Origin: an uncultured Phycisphaerales bacterium
GTDB taxonomy: Bacteria > Planctomycetota > Phycisphaerae > WQYP01
Direction of reading: 5' to 3'
DNA length: 12,878 nucleotides
Assembly: GCA_937901265.1 (NCBI GenBank)
Contig: CALCHA010000648.1
Coordinates: 1-12,878, forward strand
The position numbers and the translations under genes are program-made. Shown in pieces: positions 1-7,043 of this stretch (the stretch's first letter is position 1; the number at the start of each line of letters is the position of its first letter). The notes under the pieces are model-generated. The model searched no databases. It was not told where the DNA came from and was given only the letters and a program-made list of their open reading frames with translations.

Positions 1-426
1 ATCCTCCGGAATCTCTCCGGTATCCGCAGCATGGACAAGCTCCCCGGGGCCCTGTTCATCGTTGACGTGAAACGGGAGAGCATCGCTATCAAGGAAGCCC
101 GCAAGCTGGGCATTCCGGTCGTCGCCCTCATCGACACCGATTCCGATCCCGATCAGGTCGACATCGCCATCCCGGGCAACGACGATGCCATGCGCGCCAT
201 CGAACTGATCCTCCGCGAAGTCGGCGATGCCATCATCGAAGGCAAGTCTGGCCGCACCGCCAAGGAAGAAGGGTCCGAGGGTGGCCGTCGCAATGATCGC
301 CGCCGTCGCCCCACCACTTCCCAGCAGGCCGAGGAAGCCGCCTCCGCCGAGAAGCCCCAGCCGACCGAAACGGCGCCGCTGGCCGCCGCCGCTCAGGAGC
401 CTGCCGCCGCCGCCGCCCAGGCTTGA
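1..426 (+). CDS. rpsB: 30S ribosomal protein S2, C-terminal part (5' end outside window)
   Basis: This is the C-terminal 141 residues of ribosomal protein S2, a component of the small-subunit head that is needed for S1 binding and translation initiation. The frame is open from base 1. Typical S2 signatures are visible: [13 protein letters not shown], an [15 protein letters not shown] stretch, then the [11 protein letters not shown] helix. Past the conserved core there is an extra tail of about 65 residues. It begins with an Arg-rich patch (GRRNDRRRR, about visible residues 95-103) and continues as a low-complexity Ala/Pro/Glu segment to the TGA stop. Such tails occur in some bacterial S2 proteins and are probably disordered. 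In most bacteria tsf follows rpsB; here the next gene is an unrelated phosphatase, and a strong terminator closes the unit. Identification is secure; the start lies outside the window. Confidence 0.97.
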   Translation: MLRNLSGIRSMDKLPGALFIVDVKRESIAIKEARKLGIPVVALIDTDSDPDQVDIAIPGNDDAMRAIELILREVGDAIIEGKSGRTAKEEGSEGGRRNDRRRRPTTSQQAEEAASAEKPQPTETAPLAAAAQEPAAAAAQA

Positions 427-450
427 TTTTCGCTGCCATTCTGAAATCAT

Positions 451-485
451 GCGGGAGCGGCCACTGGGCCGCTCTCGCTTTTTTT
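451..485 (+). terminator. Rho-independent terminator after rpsB
   Basis: A 12-bp stem (GCGGGAGCGGCC at 451-462 pairing with 467-478, one G-U pair) encloses a 4-base loop and is followed directly by seven T residues (479-485). It lies 25 bases after the rpsB stop codon. This is a textbook intrinsic terminator, and it implies that the phosphatase downstream has its own promoter. Confidence 0.93.
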
Positions 486-547
486 GCACCCGCGCGACGG
501 GATGCCCCTGAAACCCATTCGCTTTGCACGGAATCGCCTGCCGCTTG

Positions 548-1327
548 GTGAACATCCACCCCATCGCTCCTGCTCCCGCCGCCCGGCCAACCTCCTGGCG
601 AGGTTGGGCGATCCTGTGGACATTGCTGGTGGTTGTCGAAGCGCTGCTGCTCGCCAACCACGCGGCCGCGGACACCTGGGCGTGGCGCACCACCCGCTGG
701 TTCACCGGCGATCAGGACGCCTTCGTGGCCGCCGACTATCACGCGGCCCACCTGCCGACCGTCGCCGCCACCGCCCCGCTTTACGACCGCCTCCCCTCCC
801 CCATGCAAGGCCGCTTTTACAAGCGCACGGAAAAGCTCTGGCGACTCTTCCGCGACCTGGGCGAGCCCTACATCATCGTGGGGTTGATGGCGATTCTCTG
901 GACCTACGACCCGCGACGCTGGAAGGCCGCCCTCATCCTTCTGGCCTCGGGTGCTCTGGCGGGCGGAGTCGGCGCGCTCATTGCCGTCACCGCGGGGCGC
1001 TACCGCCCCATCGTCACCGATGGTCTCAACCGCTGGGAGCTCTTCCGCGGCTTCCACCCCCACGCCGGCGACCTCTCCTGGCCCTCCGGACATGCCACGC
1101 TCGTTTTCGCCCTGGCCGCGGCGCTGACAGTGCTCTCCCCGCGCGGCAAGTGGCTCTTCGTCACGCTCTCCCTCTGCTGCGCCACCACCCGCGTGGTCAT
1201 GCAGGCCCACTTCTGGAGCGATGCCCTCTTCGGCGCCGTCCTCGGCTGGTCCATCGGCTGGGCCACCGCCACCCTCCTCACCCGCACCACCACGACCCTC
1301 CCCCCCCCACCCCGCCCCGCACCCTAG
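548..1327 (+). CDS. PAP2-family (type 2 phosphatidic acid phosphatase) membrane phosphatase
   Basis: Predicted integral-membrane phosphatase of the PAP2 superfamily, which removes phosphate from lipid phosphates such as phosphatidate or undecaprenyl diphosphate; the actual substrate is unknown. Helices are visible at about residues 20-38, 107-120, 127-148, 183-197, 203-214 and 226-246. The catalytic motifs are GRYRP (150-154), PSGH (179-182) and TRVVMQAHFWSD (214-225), with His182, His221 and Asp225 intact. The Lys that opens the usual KX6RP motif is Ala146 here. GTG at 548 is chosen because the mature N-terminus follows it directly; TTG at 524 or 545 are alternatives and none has a good Shine-Dalgarno. 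The 3' end carries nine C residues (1300-1308) encoding a Pro-rich tail. The gene converges with the CvpA-like gene, 43 bases away. Confidence 0.85.
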   Translation: MNIHPIAPAPAARPTSWRGWAILWTLLVVVEALLLANHAAADTWAWRTTRWFTGDQDAFVAADYHAAHLPTVAATAPLYDRLPSPMQGRFYKRTEKLWRLFRDLGEPYIIVGLMAILWTYDPRRWKAALILLASGALAGGVGALIAVTAGRYRPIVTDGLNRWELFRGFHPHAGDLSWPSGHATLVFALAAALTVLSPRGKWLFVTLSLCCATTRVVMQAHFWSDALFGAVLGWSIGWATATLLTRTTTTLPPPPRPAP

Positions 1328-1370
1328 CCCCGCCGCCCCGCCCTCTCGCCTGCCCCCTTACCCGCTCCAC

Positions 1371-3062
1371 TCACACCCCGCCTCCGCCGCCGCCATAGGG
1401 CGACGGGAACTTGAAGTCTGCCTTGCCGGTATCGAGGGTCTTATTGGTGGTCTCCTTGGGCTTCACCTCGACGTTGGGGCACCACATGTAATATTTATTT
1501 TGGATCTTCACCCCAGCGAAGATCACCCAGTTGCCCTTGGGCGAATGTTCGAAGGTCACCGTGCCGCTGGCATCGGTGTCGCCTTCGTTGATCACGGTCG
1601 AACCGGCTTTCTCCAGCGTCGGGATCATCTTCTGTTTCGTGAACGTGTCCAGAACGCCCGCCGTCGAATTGGGGTTGGACGTCGTGTTCGCAATGTAAAT
1701 GTAGGGCAACTGGTCGCGCAGGAGGACAGTCGCCTCAGGCCCTGAGTTGGTGACGTCACGCATCATGCGCTGGGCGTTCTCGAAGGTCTGCTTGGGATAA
1801 TAAGCGTTGTTCTCCACCGGATCTTTCCACCCGCCGCTGCCATCGTTGTATTGCGTGATGATCCCACGCGTCAGTTCGTAAGCCTCCTTTACCAGCGGAA
1901 AATCCCGTTGCTGAGGCCCGGTGCGAATCAGCATCACGCGGATCCCCTGCAGCGGCTGATTGCCGTCGGTCACCTTCACGACCACCGTGCCCTCATCGGC
2001 TTTATAAGGCTTCGCGGGATAGGTCGGCCCACCAGCCGCCAGCGCCGGCAGGGGGGCGGCCGGCGCCGGAATCGCCGCCACATCCACGCGCGACAGCCCT
2101 TTGATCGCCAGATATTGAGGCAACTCGCCCGGATTCAACTGAAACACCCACTCTTCGACCGTCGCACTGGCGCTGGGCTCGTCATCGGCCACCGCGCCAG
2201 AATCCAGGGGCGTGGGCACGAATTTCGTCCCCTTCTCCAGATACCCAATCGGGAAATATTGCTTGTCATCCTTCGTGACCAGCCGCACCGCCGTCGGCGT
2301 CACCCGAAAGTATGCGTCGCCATCGGTTCCCTTGGTGATTTCGCACCGCACCACGTAGGCCACCTTCCCCTCCGGCACGTTCAGTCGTTTGAGGAGCTCC
2401 GGGTTTTTGCTGTCCACCAGCGCCGCCGCCGTGACTTTCAGACCATCGTAAAGCGTCTGCAGCTGCCCATATTGGACCACATTGCGAATGCCATAGGACT
2501 CATCCGCAAGATTCGGATGCACCGAGGGAAAGGGCGTCGAGCCGCCCAGCGAACGCCCCGAGGCCATGTTCCACAGCCCCATCGTGAAGTTCTCCGGGGC
2601 GAGCCACACGTTCGTGCCCTGCGCCGCAACGCCCGGCGTGGCCCCCTTCATGCCGGTCTCCGAGCCGAAGCGGTCATAACCCAAAATGCCGGTTCTCAGC
2701 GGCAGCATCTCAACGCCCAGCACGGTCGTCCCCACCGTCAGCATCCCCGCGAAAAATCCGATGACCCCGCCCAGACCCCGGTCCAGATGCTTGGGCAACT
2801 TGATATTTTTCGGAATAAAGTTGTCCCCGCAGAGCTTCAACACCAGGTAGGCGATCAGGAACACCAGCAGAAACGTCACCCCCCGCGCATACTCCGGCTT
2901 GTACTTGGCGACCAGCCCCACCAGTGGCTCATAAAACGCCATCGCCGCCAGCGACGCAAACGTCGCCGCCACCAGCCCCAGCAATGCCGTCAACGTCCCC
3001 TGGCTCGCCAGGTAGGACGTCATCACCAGCACCAGCCCGATCACGATCAGATTAAACAACAT
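1371..3062 (-). CDS. CvpA-like four-helix membrane protein fused to a large beta-rich C-terminal region
   Basis: A 563-residue protein. The N-terminal 120 residues resemble the CvpA (colicin V production) family: four hydrophobic helices at about 4-19, 25-43, 61-78 and 96-117, with a short charged loop containing KYKPEYARG before helix 3. CvpA proteins are usually only about 160-200 residues, so some 440 residues are extra. Residues 150-350 are soluble and unrecognised. Residues 358-540 read like a carboxypeptidase-regulatory/transthyretin-like beta sandwich: a strand TVVVKVTDGNQPLQGIRVML, a long insertion (about 385-490), then DTDASGTVTFEHSPKGNWVIF and a closing strand. The protein ends in a Gly-rich tail (PYGGGGGGV). 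It is the last gene after pilT and the degenerate GspE-like gene, 48 bases from the latter, so probably co-transcribed. Topology suggests a membrane anchor with a large extramembrane domain. Function unknown; the CvpA assignment is by topology and local sequence feel. Confidence 0.72.
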   Translation of the reverse strand: MLFNLIVIGLVLVMTSYLASQGTLTALLGLVAATFASLAAMAFYEPLVGLVAKYKPEYARGVTFLLVFLIAYLVLKLCGDNFIPKNIKLPKHLDRGLGGVIGFFAGMLTVGTTVLGVEMLPLRTGILGYDRFGSETGMKGATPGVAAQGTNVWLAPENFTMGLWNMASGRSLGGSTPFPSVHPNLADESYGIRNVVQYGQLQTLYDGLKVTAAALVDSKNPELLKRLNVPEGKVAYVVRCEITKGTDGDAYFRVTPTAVRLVTKDDKQYFPIGYLEKGTKFVPTPLDSGAVADDEPSASATVEEWVFQLNPGELPQYLAIKGLSRVDVAAIPAPAAPLPALAAGGPTYPAKPYKADEGTVVVKVTDGNQPLQGIRVMLIRTGPQQRDFPLVKEAYELTRGIITQYNDGSGGWKDPVENNAYYPKQTFENAQRMMRDVTNSGPEATVLLRDQLPYIYIANTTSNPNSTAGVLDTFTKQKMIPTLEKAGSTVINEGDTDASGTVTFEHSPKGNWVIFAGVKIQNKYYMWCPNVEVKPKETTNKTLDTGKADFKFPSPYGGGGGGV

Positions 3063-3110
3063 ACCAGCACCATGCCGTTGGAGAAGGAGAAACTTTGCTG
3101 CCTGCCACCC

Positions 3111-4772
3111 TTATTTTTTCGCAGGGGGGGCCTTCCCGCGCTGTGACGGCGCGGCCGGCTTCTCGCCGACCACCCGCGTCACCTCGTTGATCGCCGTGAT
3201 CCCCGCGGCGAACTTCCGAATGCCATGCTCCACCAGCAGGATCATGCTGTTCTTGCGGCCAATGGCCTTGAGCTGCGTGACGTTCGCGTTCGCCAGCAGC
3301 GCCTTGCGCATGTCGTCGGTCACTACCAGCACTTCGAAGATCCCCGTGCGCCCGCGGAACCCCACGCCCGCACAATCCGGGCAGGTGATCTTGTTGCCCT
3401 TGCGATCCAGGATGGGCCCCGTGTTGGCCTTGAACGCCTGAATATTCTTGCCGATGGGCAGGTTGAGCCGCTTGAGCGTCGACTCGTCGGCGGTGTAGCC
3501 GACTTTGCAGGTGGGGCAGAGCATCCGCACCAGCCGCTGCGCCACGACCGCGCGCACCGTCGAAATCGCCGCCTCGCGATCGGTCGCCATCGACAACCAG
3601 CGTTCGAGGCCCGAAAAGCTGTCGACCGCCGAGACGCCCAGATAGAACCGCGCCTCCGTCGCCGCGCGGACGACATGGTCCGCCGACGCCGCGTCTGCCA
3701 CGTCCGGTGCCAGCACAACCGTCGGATCCTTCAGGATCACCGATTGCAGTGATTTGGCGTAAGACGTGTCGCCGGTGGGCTCAAACTTCACGACCGAGAC
3801 GCCTTCGATTTCCGCCTGCGGATTGCTTTCGAGCGTGTAGATGGAATTCGTGAACGCATCATGCGCCCGCACCAGCGCGTAGAGGGTCGCAGTCCGGCCC
3901 TGCCCCTTGGGCGTCGCCACCACCACCACCCCCTTGGTGTCCGCGGTCACCGTCTTGAGCGCCGCAAGCTGATCGGTGGATAGCCCGATGGCGTCCAGCC
4001 GGAATTCCCACTGGCTCCTCTCGTTGGCCAGCAGCGTCACCCGCTCACCGGCCGTGGAGCCGGAGGTACGCACGCTCCAGGTCGTCGCAGCGCCGTCGGC
4101 ATCGCGCACCTTAAACTGGCCCAGCTGCGGTTTGCGCCGCTCCTCGAGCGAAAGCCCGGCGAGCGTCTTGAAAAACTGAATCGCCGCGTCACCGGTCTGC
4201 CGCGATTGTGCCGGCTGCGTGGCCACGAGCCCGTCGGTCGTCATCACACAGGAGTAGCCCGCATCCGTCGGGGCCATCTCGATCAGCTCCGCACGCCGCG
4301 TCAACGCCGCCACCATCAACTGATCCCCCGCCGCCAGGCCCGCCGCCAGCGGATCATCCGCCTTGGGCAGGGGAAACTGCGATTCGTTTTTCCGGAGGTA
4401 GGTGAGCTGCGCCTGCGTCGCGTTCCTGCGCATGTCACTTTTTGCTTTGCTTTTCTTGATCCCCGCCATCATCCCCGCCAGCAGATGCCCCTCCACCGGC
4501 CCGAGCACCTCCACCCGCACTTTCCAGTAATACCCGATGAACGCGCCCACGATCACCAGGTTGACCGGCAGCGCCAGCCAGAAGATCGGCATGGTCACCC
4601 AGACCACCAGCATCACCAGCGCAATGCCCACCACCACCAGATTCCACGCGATTTCGTTCTGGTGCACGAGGTTCCGATGAACGTCATCAGCCACGAACGT
4701 CGAAAATCGCGCCCACACGATCAGCGATGCCGCCGCGATCACCCAATAGAGGATGTTTACATAATCAAACAT
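3111..4772 (-). CDS. Membrane-anchored, degenerate GspE/PilB-like protein (probable pseudo-ATPase)
   Basis: A 553-residue protein. The first 85 residues contain three hydrophobic helices (about 5-21, 43-60, 62-82), unusual for GspE/PilB, which are normally cytoplasmic. Residues 250-535 follow the secretion ATPase fold, but the catalytic motifs are eroded: the Walker A site is TPKGQGRT (287-294, with Arg instead of Lys), the Asp box is TLESNPQAE, the Walker B segment is KDPTVVLAPDVAD (348-360, with the catalytic Glu position Asp and the usual Arg gone), and the His box (about 375-385) has no His. The structural features survive: AQRLVRMLCPTC (411-422) and CPDCAGVGFRGRTGIFEVL (464-482), the paired CxxC zinc-binding elements of GspE/PilB. 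ATG at 4772 has GGGA seven bases upstream; an in-frame start 31 codons earlier gives a low-complexity Arg-rich lead and was rejected. It sits between pilT and the CvpA-fusion gene. Probably a non-hydrolysing membrane platform or regulator. Confidence 0.85.
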   Translation of the reverse strand: MFDYVNILYWVIAAASLIVWARFSTFVADDVHRNLVHQNEIAWNLVVVGIALVMLVVWVTMPIFWLALPVNLVIVGAFIGYYWKVRVEVLGPVEGHLLAGMMAGIKKSKAKSDMRRNATQAQLTYLRKNESQFPLPKADDPLAAGLAAGDQLMVAALTRRAELIEMAPTDAGYSCVMTTDGLVATQPAQSRQTGDAAIQFFKTLAGLSLEERRKPQLGQFKVRDADGAATTWSVRTSGSTAGERVTLLANERSQWEFRLDAIGLSTDQLAALKTVTADTKGVVVVATPKGQGRTATLYALVRAHDAFTNSIYTLESNPQAEIEGVSVVKFEPTGDTSYAKSLQSVILKDPTVVLAPDVADAASADHVVRAATEARFYLGVSAVDSFSGLERWLSMATDREAAISTVRAVVAQRLVRMLCPTCKVGYTADESTLKRLNLPIGKNIQAFKANTGPILDRKGNKITCPDCAGVGFRGRTGIFEVLVVTDDMRKALLANANVTQLKAIGRKNSMILLVEHGIRKFAAGITAINEVTRVVGEKPAAPSQRGKAPPAKK

Positions 4773-4852
4773 GCGCTGTTCCCGCGAGGGTCTCCGCTTG
4801 CCATCACATCCAGGCGCCGCCACAACGCCCGTCCCCGGCCCCACAACCGCCC

Positions 4853-4879
4853 TCCGGCGCCCCACCAGGGCGCCCCGGA
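4853..4879 (-). other. GC-rich stem-loop between pilT and the GspE-like gene
   Basis: The 19 bases at 4856-4874 form a perfect 7-bp stem (GGCGCCC with GGGCGCC) around a 5-base loop. With a two-base bulge the stem extends by another three or four pairs (TCCG with CGGA). There is no T-run on either side, so it is not a normal intrinsic terminator. It could slow 3' exonuclease decay after pilT, or act as an RNA processing or attenuation point. In a genome this rich in G+C, chance formation is also possible. Confidence 0.35.
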
Positions 4880-4923
4880 AAGCCTCACGCTTGCGCGCCC
4901 CGCCCCGCCCAGACTTCCATCCG

Positions 4924-6114
4924 TCACATCGTGCTGATGCCCTTGAGCCGCATCCGCAGCTCGTCAGGGTTCGGCGAGGCCAGCAGCGCCTCCTTCGACG
5001 TGATCGTCTCGTCCATCACATAATCCGCCAGCATCTCGTTGAAGTCGATGCTCCCCGTCCCCTTTTCCTTGCGGATCACCGTTCCCAGCTCCGCCTCGCG
5101 CTCTTCCAGGATGTACTTGCGCACCGACGGCGAATTCAACATCACCTCCACCACCGGCACGCGCTTGCGCTTCAGCCCGGGAACCAGCTTCTGGAAGGCC
5201 ACGCACACAATGTTCGCCGCCAGCGCCTGGCGGATGTTGTCGTGCAGCTCTTGCGGGAAGAGCTCCAGAATACGCGTGATGCACCCCGGTGCCGACGATG
5301 CGTGAATCGTCGAAAACACCAGGTGGCCCGTTTCCGCCGCCGTGATGGCCGCCGAAAACGTGGCCCGGTCGCGCATTTCGCCGATCAGAATCACGTCCGG
5401 ATCTTCACGCATCATCGCGCGGATGCCCGCATCCCACGAATCCACGTCCAGTCCGATCTCCCGCTGGTTGATCAGCGACTTGTTGTCCGTGTAGGAATAT
5501 TCGATCGGGTCTTCCAGCGTCACAATGTGCACTGCCTTGGTGTCATTGATCTGCCCCAGCATCGCCGCGATCGTCGTCGATTTCCCTGACCCCGTGATGC
5601 CCGCCAGAATGATGAGCCCCTGCTCCACCTCGGCAACCTTGGAAAAGATTTCCGGGATGCCCAGGTCCTTGTAGTTGGGAACCTTGGGATTGATGCGCCG
5701 CGCGACCATGGAAGTGGTGCCGCGCTGCCGAAAAATATTGACACGAAAGCGATCGACCTTGTTGATTGCATACGCCAGGTCGACCGTGCCATGCTCGCGA
5801 AAATGATGGAGCTGCTCCGGGTTGAGCATTTCCTCGATCATGGAATCCATGTCCGCGGGATCAATCGGGTCGGTTTTCAGATTCTGCAGGTCGCCATGGA
5901 TGCGGATCCGGGGCACCACTTCCGACTTCAGATGAAGGTCGGAGCCGTCCACCTTCACCACCGTCTTGAAGAAGGTGTCGATGCGGTTGCGTTTCCGCCG
6001 CTCGCCCAGGCCCGGCGTTACGCCGTCGCCGGCCACCGAAGCAAGCGGTGCGGTTACTGGTGCGGGAGTGGCAGCCGCCGCTGCCGTCACATCCACGGGC
6101 ATCGTGTCAGACAT
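4924..6114 (-). CDS. pilT: PilT-type twitching/retraction ATPase
   Basis: A 396-residue member of the PilT/GspE secretion ATPase family, most like PilT, the cytoplasmic hexamer that powers type IV pilus retraction. A low-complexity Ala/Thr/Pro/Val leader (1-37) and a basic GERRKRNRID linker precede the N-domain (about 46-150, with DGSDLHLKSEVVPRIRI). All ATPase motifs are intact: Walker A GITGSGKST (172-180), Asp box TLEDPIEY (199-206), Walker B REDPDVILIGEMRD (236-249) and His box TGHLVFSTIHA (262-272). There is no CxxC zinc element, as expected for PilT rather than PilB. The usual C-terminal AIRNLIRE signature is only weakly reflected by VRKYILEERE (331-340). ATG at 6114 has a good Shine-Dalgarno (AGGTGAGG) just upstream. 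The next gene in the same direction is the degenerate GspE-like gene after 151 bases. PilT is certain as a family; whether it retracts pili or serves another machine is not shown. Confidence 0.94.
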   Translation of the reverse strand: MSDTMPVDVTAAAAATPAPVTAPLASVAGDGVTPGLGERRKRNRIDTFFKTVVKVDGSDLHLKSEVVPRIRIHGDLQNLKTDPIDPADMDSMIEEMLNPEQLHHFREHGTVDLAYAINKVDRFRVNIFRQRGTTSMVARRINPKVPNYKDLGIPEIFSKVAEVEQGLIILAGITGSGKSTTIAAMLGQINDTKAVHIVTLEDPIEYSYTDNKSLINQREIGLDVDSWDAGIRAMMREDPDVILIGEMRDRATFSAAITAAETGHLVFSTIHASSAPGCITRILELFPQELHDNIRQALAANIVCVAFQKLVPGLKRKRVPVVEVMLNSPSVRKYILEEREAELGTVIRKEKGTGSIDFNEMLADYVMDETITSKEALLASPNPDELRMRLKGISTM

Positions 6115-6140
6115 ATTTCCTCACCTGCCGTTCGGGGAAA

Positions 6141-6155
6141 GCCATGCAGCATGGC
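6141..6155 (-). promoter_or_regulatory. Perfect inverted repeat upstream of pilT (candidate operator or RNA hairpin)
   Basis: GCCATGC A GCATGGC is a perfect 7-1-7 inverted repeat lying 27 bases before the pilT start codon, just downstream of the candidate -10 box. Its position between promoter and ribosome binding site suits a repressor operator. A one-base centre is poor for an RNA hairpin unless the loop opens by one or more pairs. No regulator gene is adjacent. Confidence 0.35.
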
Positions 6156-6166
6156 GCCACCTGCGC

Positions 6167-6195
6167 AGTATGCCGTAATTCCACGCACTCGACAA
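6167..6195 (-). promoter_or_regulatory. Candidate sigma-70-type promoter for pilT
   Basis: On the minus strand TTGTCG (6195-6190) and CATACT (6172-6167) are separated by 17 bases; each matches four of six consensus positions. The start of transcription would fall near 6160, giving a leader of about 45 bases that includes the inverted repeat and the AGGTGAGG ribosome binding site. Weak evidence from motif matching only. Confidence 0.3.
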
Positions 6196-6256
6196 GACTT
6201 CTCTTTTTCAATCGCCTCCCCGCTTCAAAAACCGTCGCAATCCCGCGGCAAGCCGC

Positions 6257-6946
6257 TTACACCGTCAGCCCCTCCAGCGACGCCAGCCCGAGCATTTCTT
6301 TCGTGAAAAATGGCTCGGCATACGTGCGGTTGATCGTTCCGCCGAAGTAACTCGAAATCGTCGAAACATAGCGCACCACGGCCCCCGCTTCCGCGCCCGG
6401 TTTCCCGGTGTAAAACTGCGATTGGTAACATTCGATCGCCGCCAGCTTCTTTTGCCAGAAGGGCGTGATATCCATGCAAAAGCTGGCCGGAAAATTGAAC
6501 CGCAGGTGCGTGCAGAAATAGTACACGATCCGCTTGCAGTACCAGGGCTCGCCGGGAATGCTCGACTTCGTCAGTTTGCCATCAAACCGCGCATCCTCGC
6601 CGATCCGCGTCACCGCCAGATGATCGGGATGGGCGTCCTCCGGGTAGGGCAAGAAGATCAGCTCCGGACGCAACCGGCGATAGACCGCCGCCACGCGGTG
6701 CCGCGCCTCGACGGTATGCACCACTTCGCGATTCTTTAACCCCACCGCCACCCGCTCCACGCCCAGCACTTTCGCCGCCGCCGCCGCCTCTTTGGCCCGC
6801 GTCTCCTCACTGCCGAAGGGTGTCGGCTCCCCGGTGGTCATGTCCACCAGCGTCACCGCATGCCCCCCCGCGACCAGCGCCGCTATCGTCCCCCCCATCG
6901 CCAGCTCCTTATCGTCGGGATGAGGGCCCACAACCGCTATTCTCAT
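6257..6946 (-). CDS. PIG-L family zinc deacetylase, BshB1-like
   Basis: A 229-residue PIG-L (LmbE-like) deacetylase. The zinc-binding motifs are PHPDD (8-12, followed by Glu14) and HPDH (106-109); expected ligands are His9, Asp12 and His109, with Asp11 as general base. The family removes an acetyl group from N-acetylglucosamine-type substrates. The length, the GHAVTLVDMTTGEP segment, RPELIFLPYPEDAHPDH and the later FPASFCMDITPFWQKKLAAI stretch resemble BshB1, which deacetylates GlcNAc-malate in bacillithiol synthesis. The other bacillithiol genes (bshA, bshC) are not in the window, so the substrate is unproved. ATG at 6946 is chosen because the family's MRIxxxGPHPDD start falls exactly there, although only a weak CGGA lies upstream. 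It sits 97 bases after the upstream gene and 142 bases before pilT. Confidence 0.9.
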   Translation of the reverse strand: MRIAVVGPHPDDKELAMGGTIAALVAGGHAVTLVDMTTGEPTPFGSEETRAKEAAAAAKVLGVERVAVGLKNREVVHTVEARHRVAAVYRRLRPELIFLPYPEDAHPDHLAVTRIGEDARFDGKLTKSSIPGEPWYCKRIVYYFCTHLRFNFPASFCMDITPFWQKKLAAIECYQSQFYTGKPGAEAGAVVRYVSTISSYFGGTINRTYAEPFFTKEMLGLASLEGLTV

Positions 6947-7043
6947 GGCATTTTCCGTTGCAGACAGATGTCCAACACAGCCGCGCCTGGCAGGTCGGCC
7001 TTCGCCCAATGATAGGCCGCGAAACCCGCGAATTCCCCCGCCA

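Noticed and set aside
1328..1370. Shared bidirectional terminator between the convergent PAP2 and CvpA-like genes
   Set aside because: The gap is C-rich with no inverted repeat or T-run that I can find.
3063..3110. Frameshift or split gene between the GspE-like and CvpA-like genes
   Set aside because: Each gene has its own complete N-terminus and C-terminus typical of its type, and the 48-base gap carries a separate start.
1851..3146. Plus-strand 431-codon open frame opposite the CvpA-like gene
   Set aside because: Its product is an Arg/His/Gln-rich chain typical of the reverse strand of GC-rich coding DNA; the minus strand has membrane helices and a continuous domain pattern.
6219..6256. 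Possible terminator after the PIG-L gene
   Set aside because: The hairpin GCGGC-TT-GCCGC is short and the T-run lies about 15 bases further on, so it does not meet the usual form.
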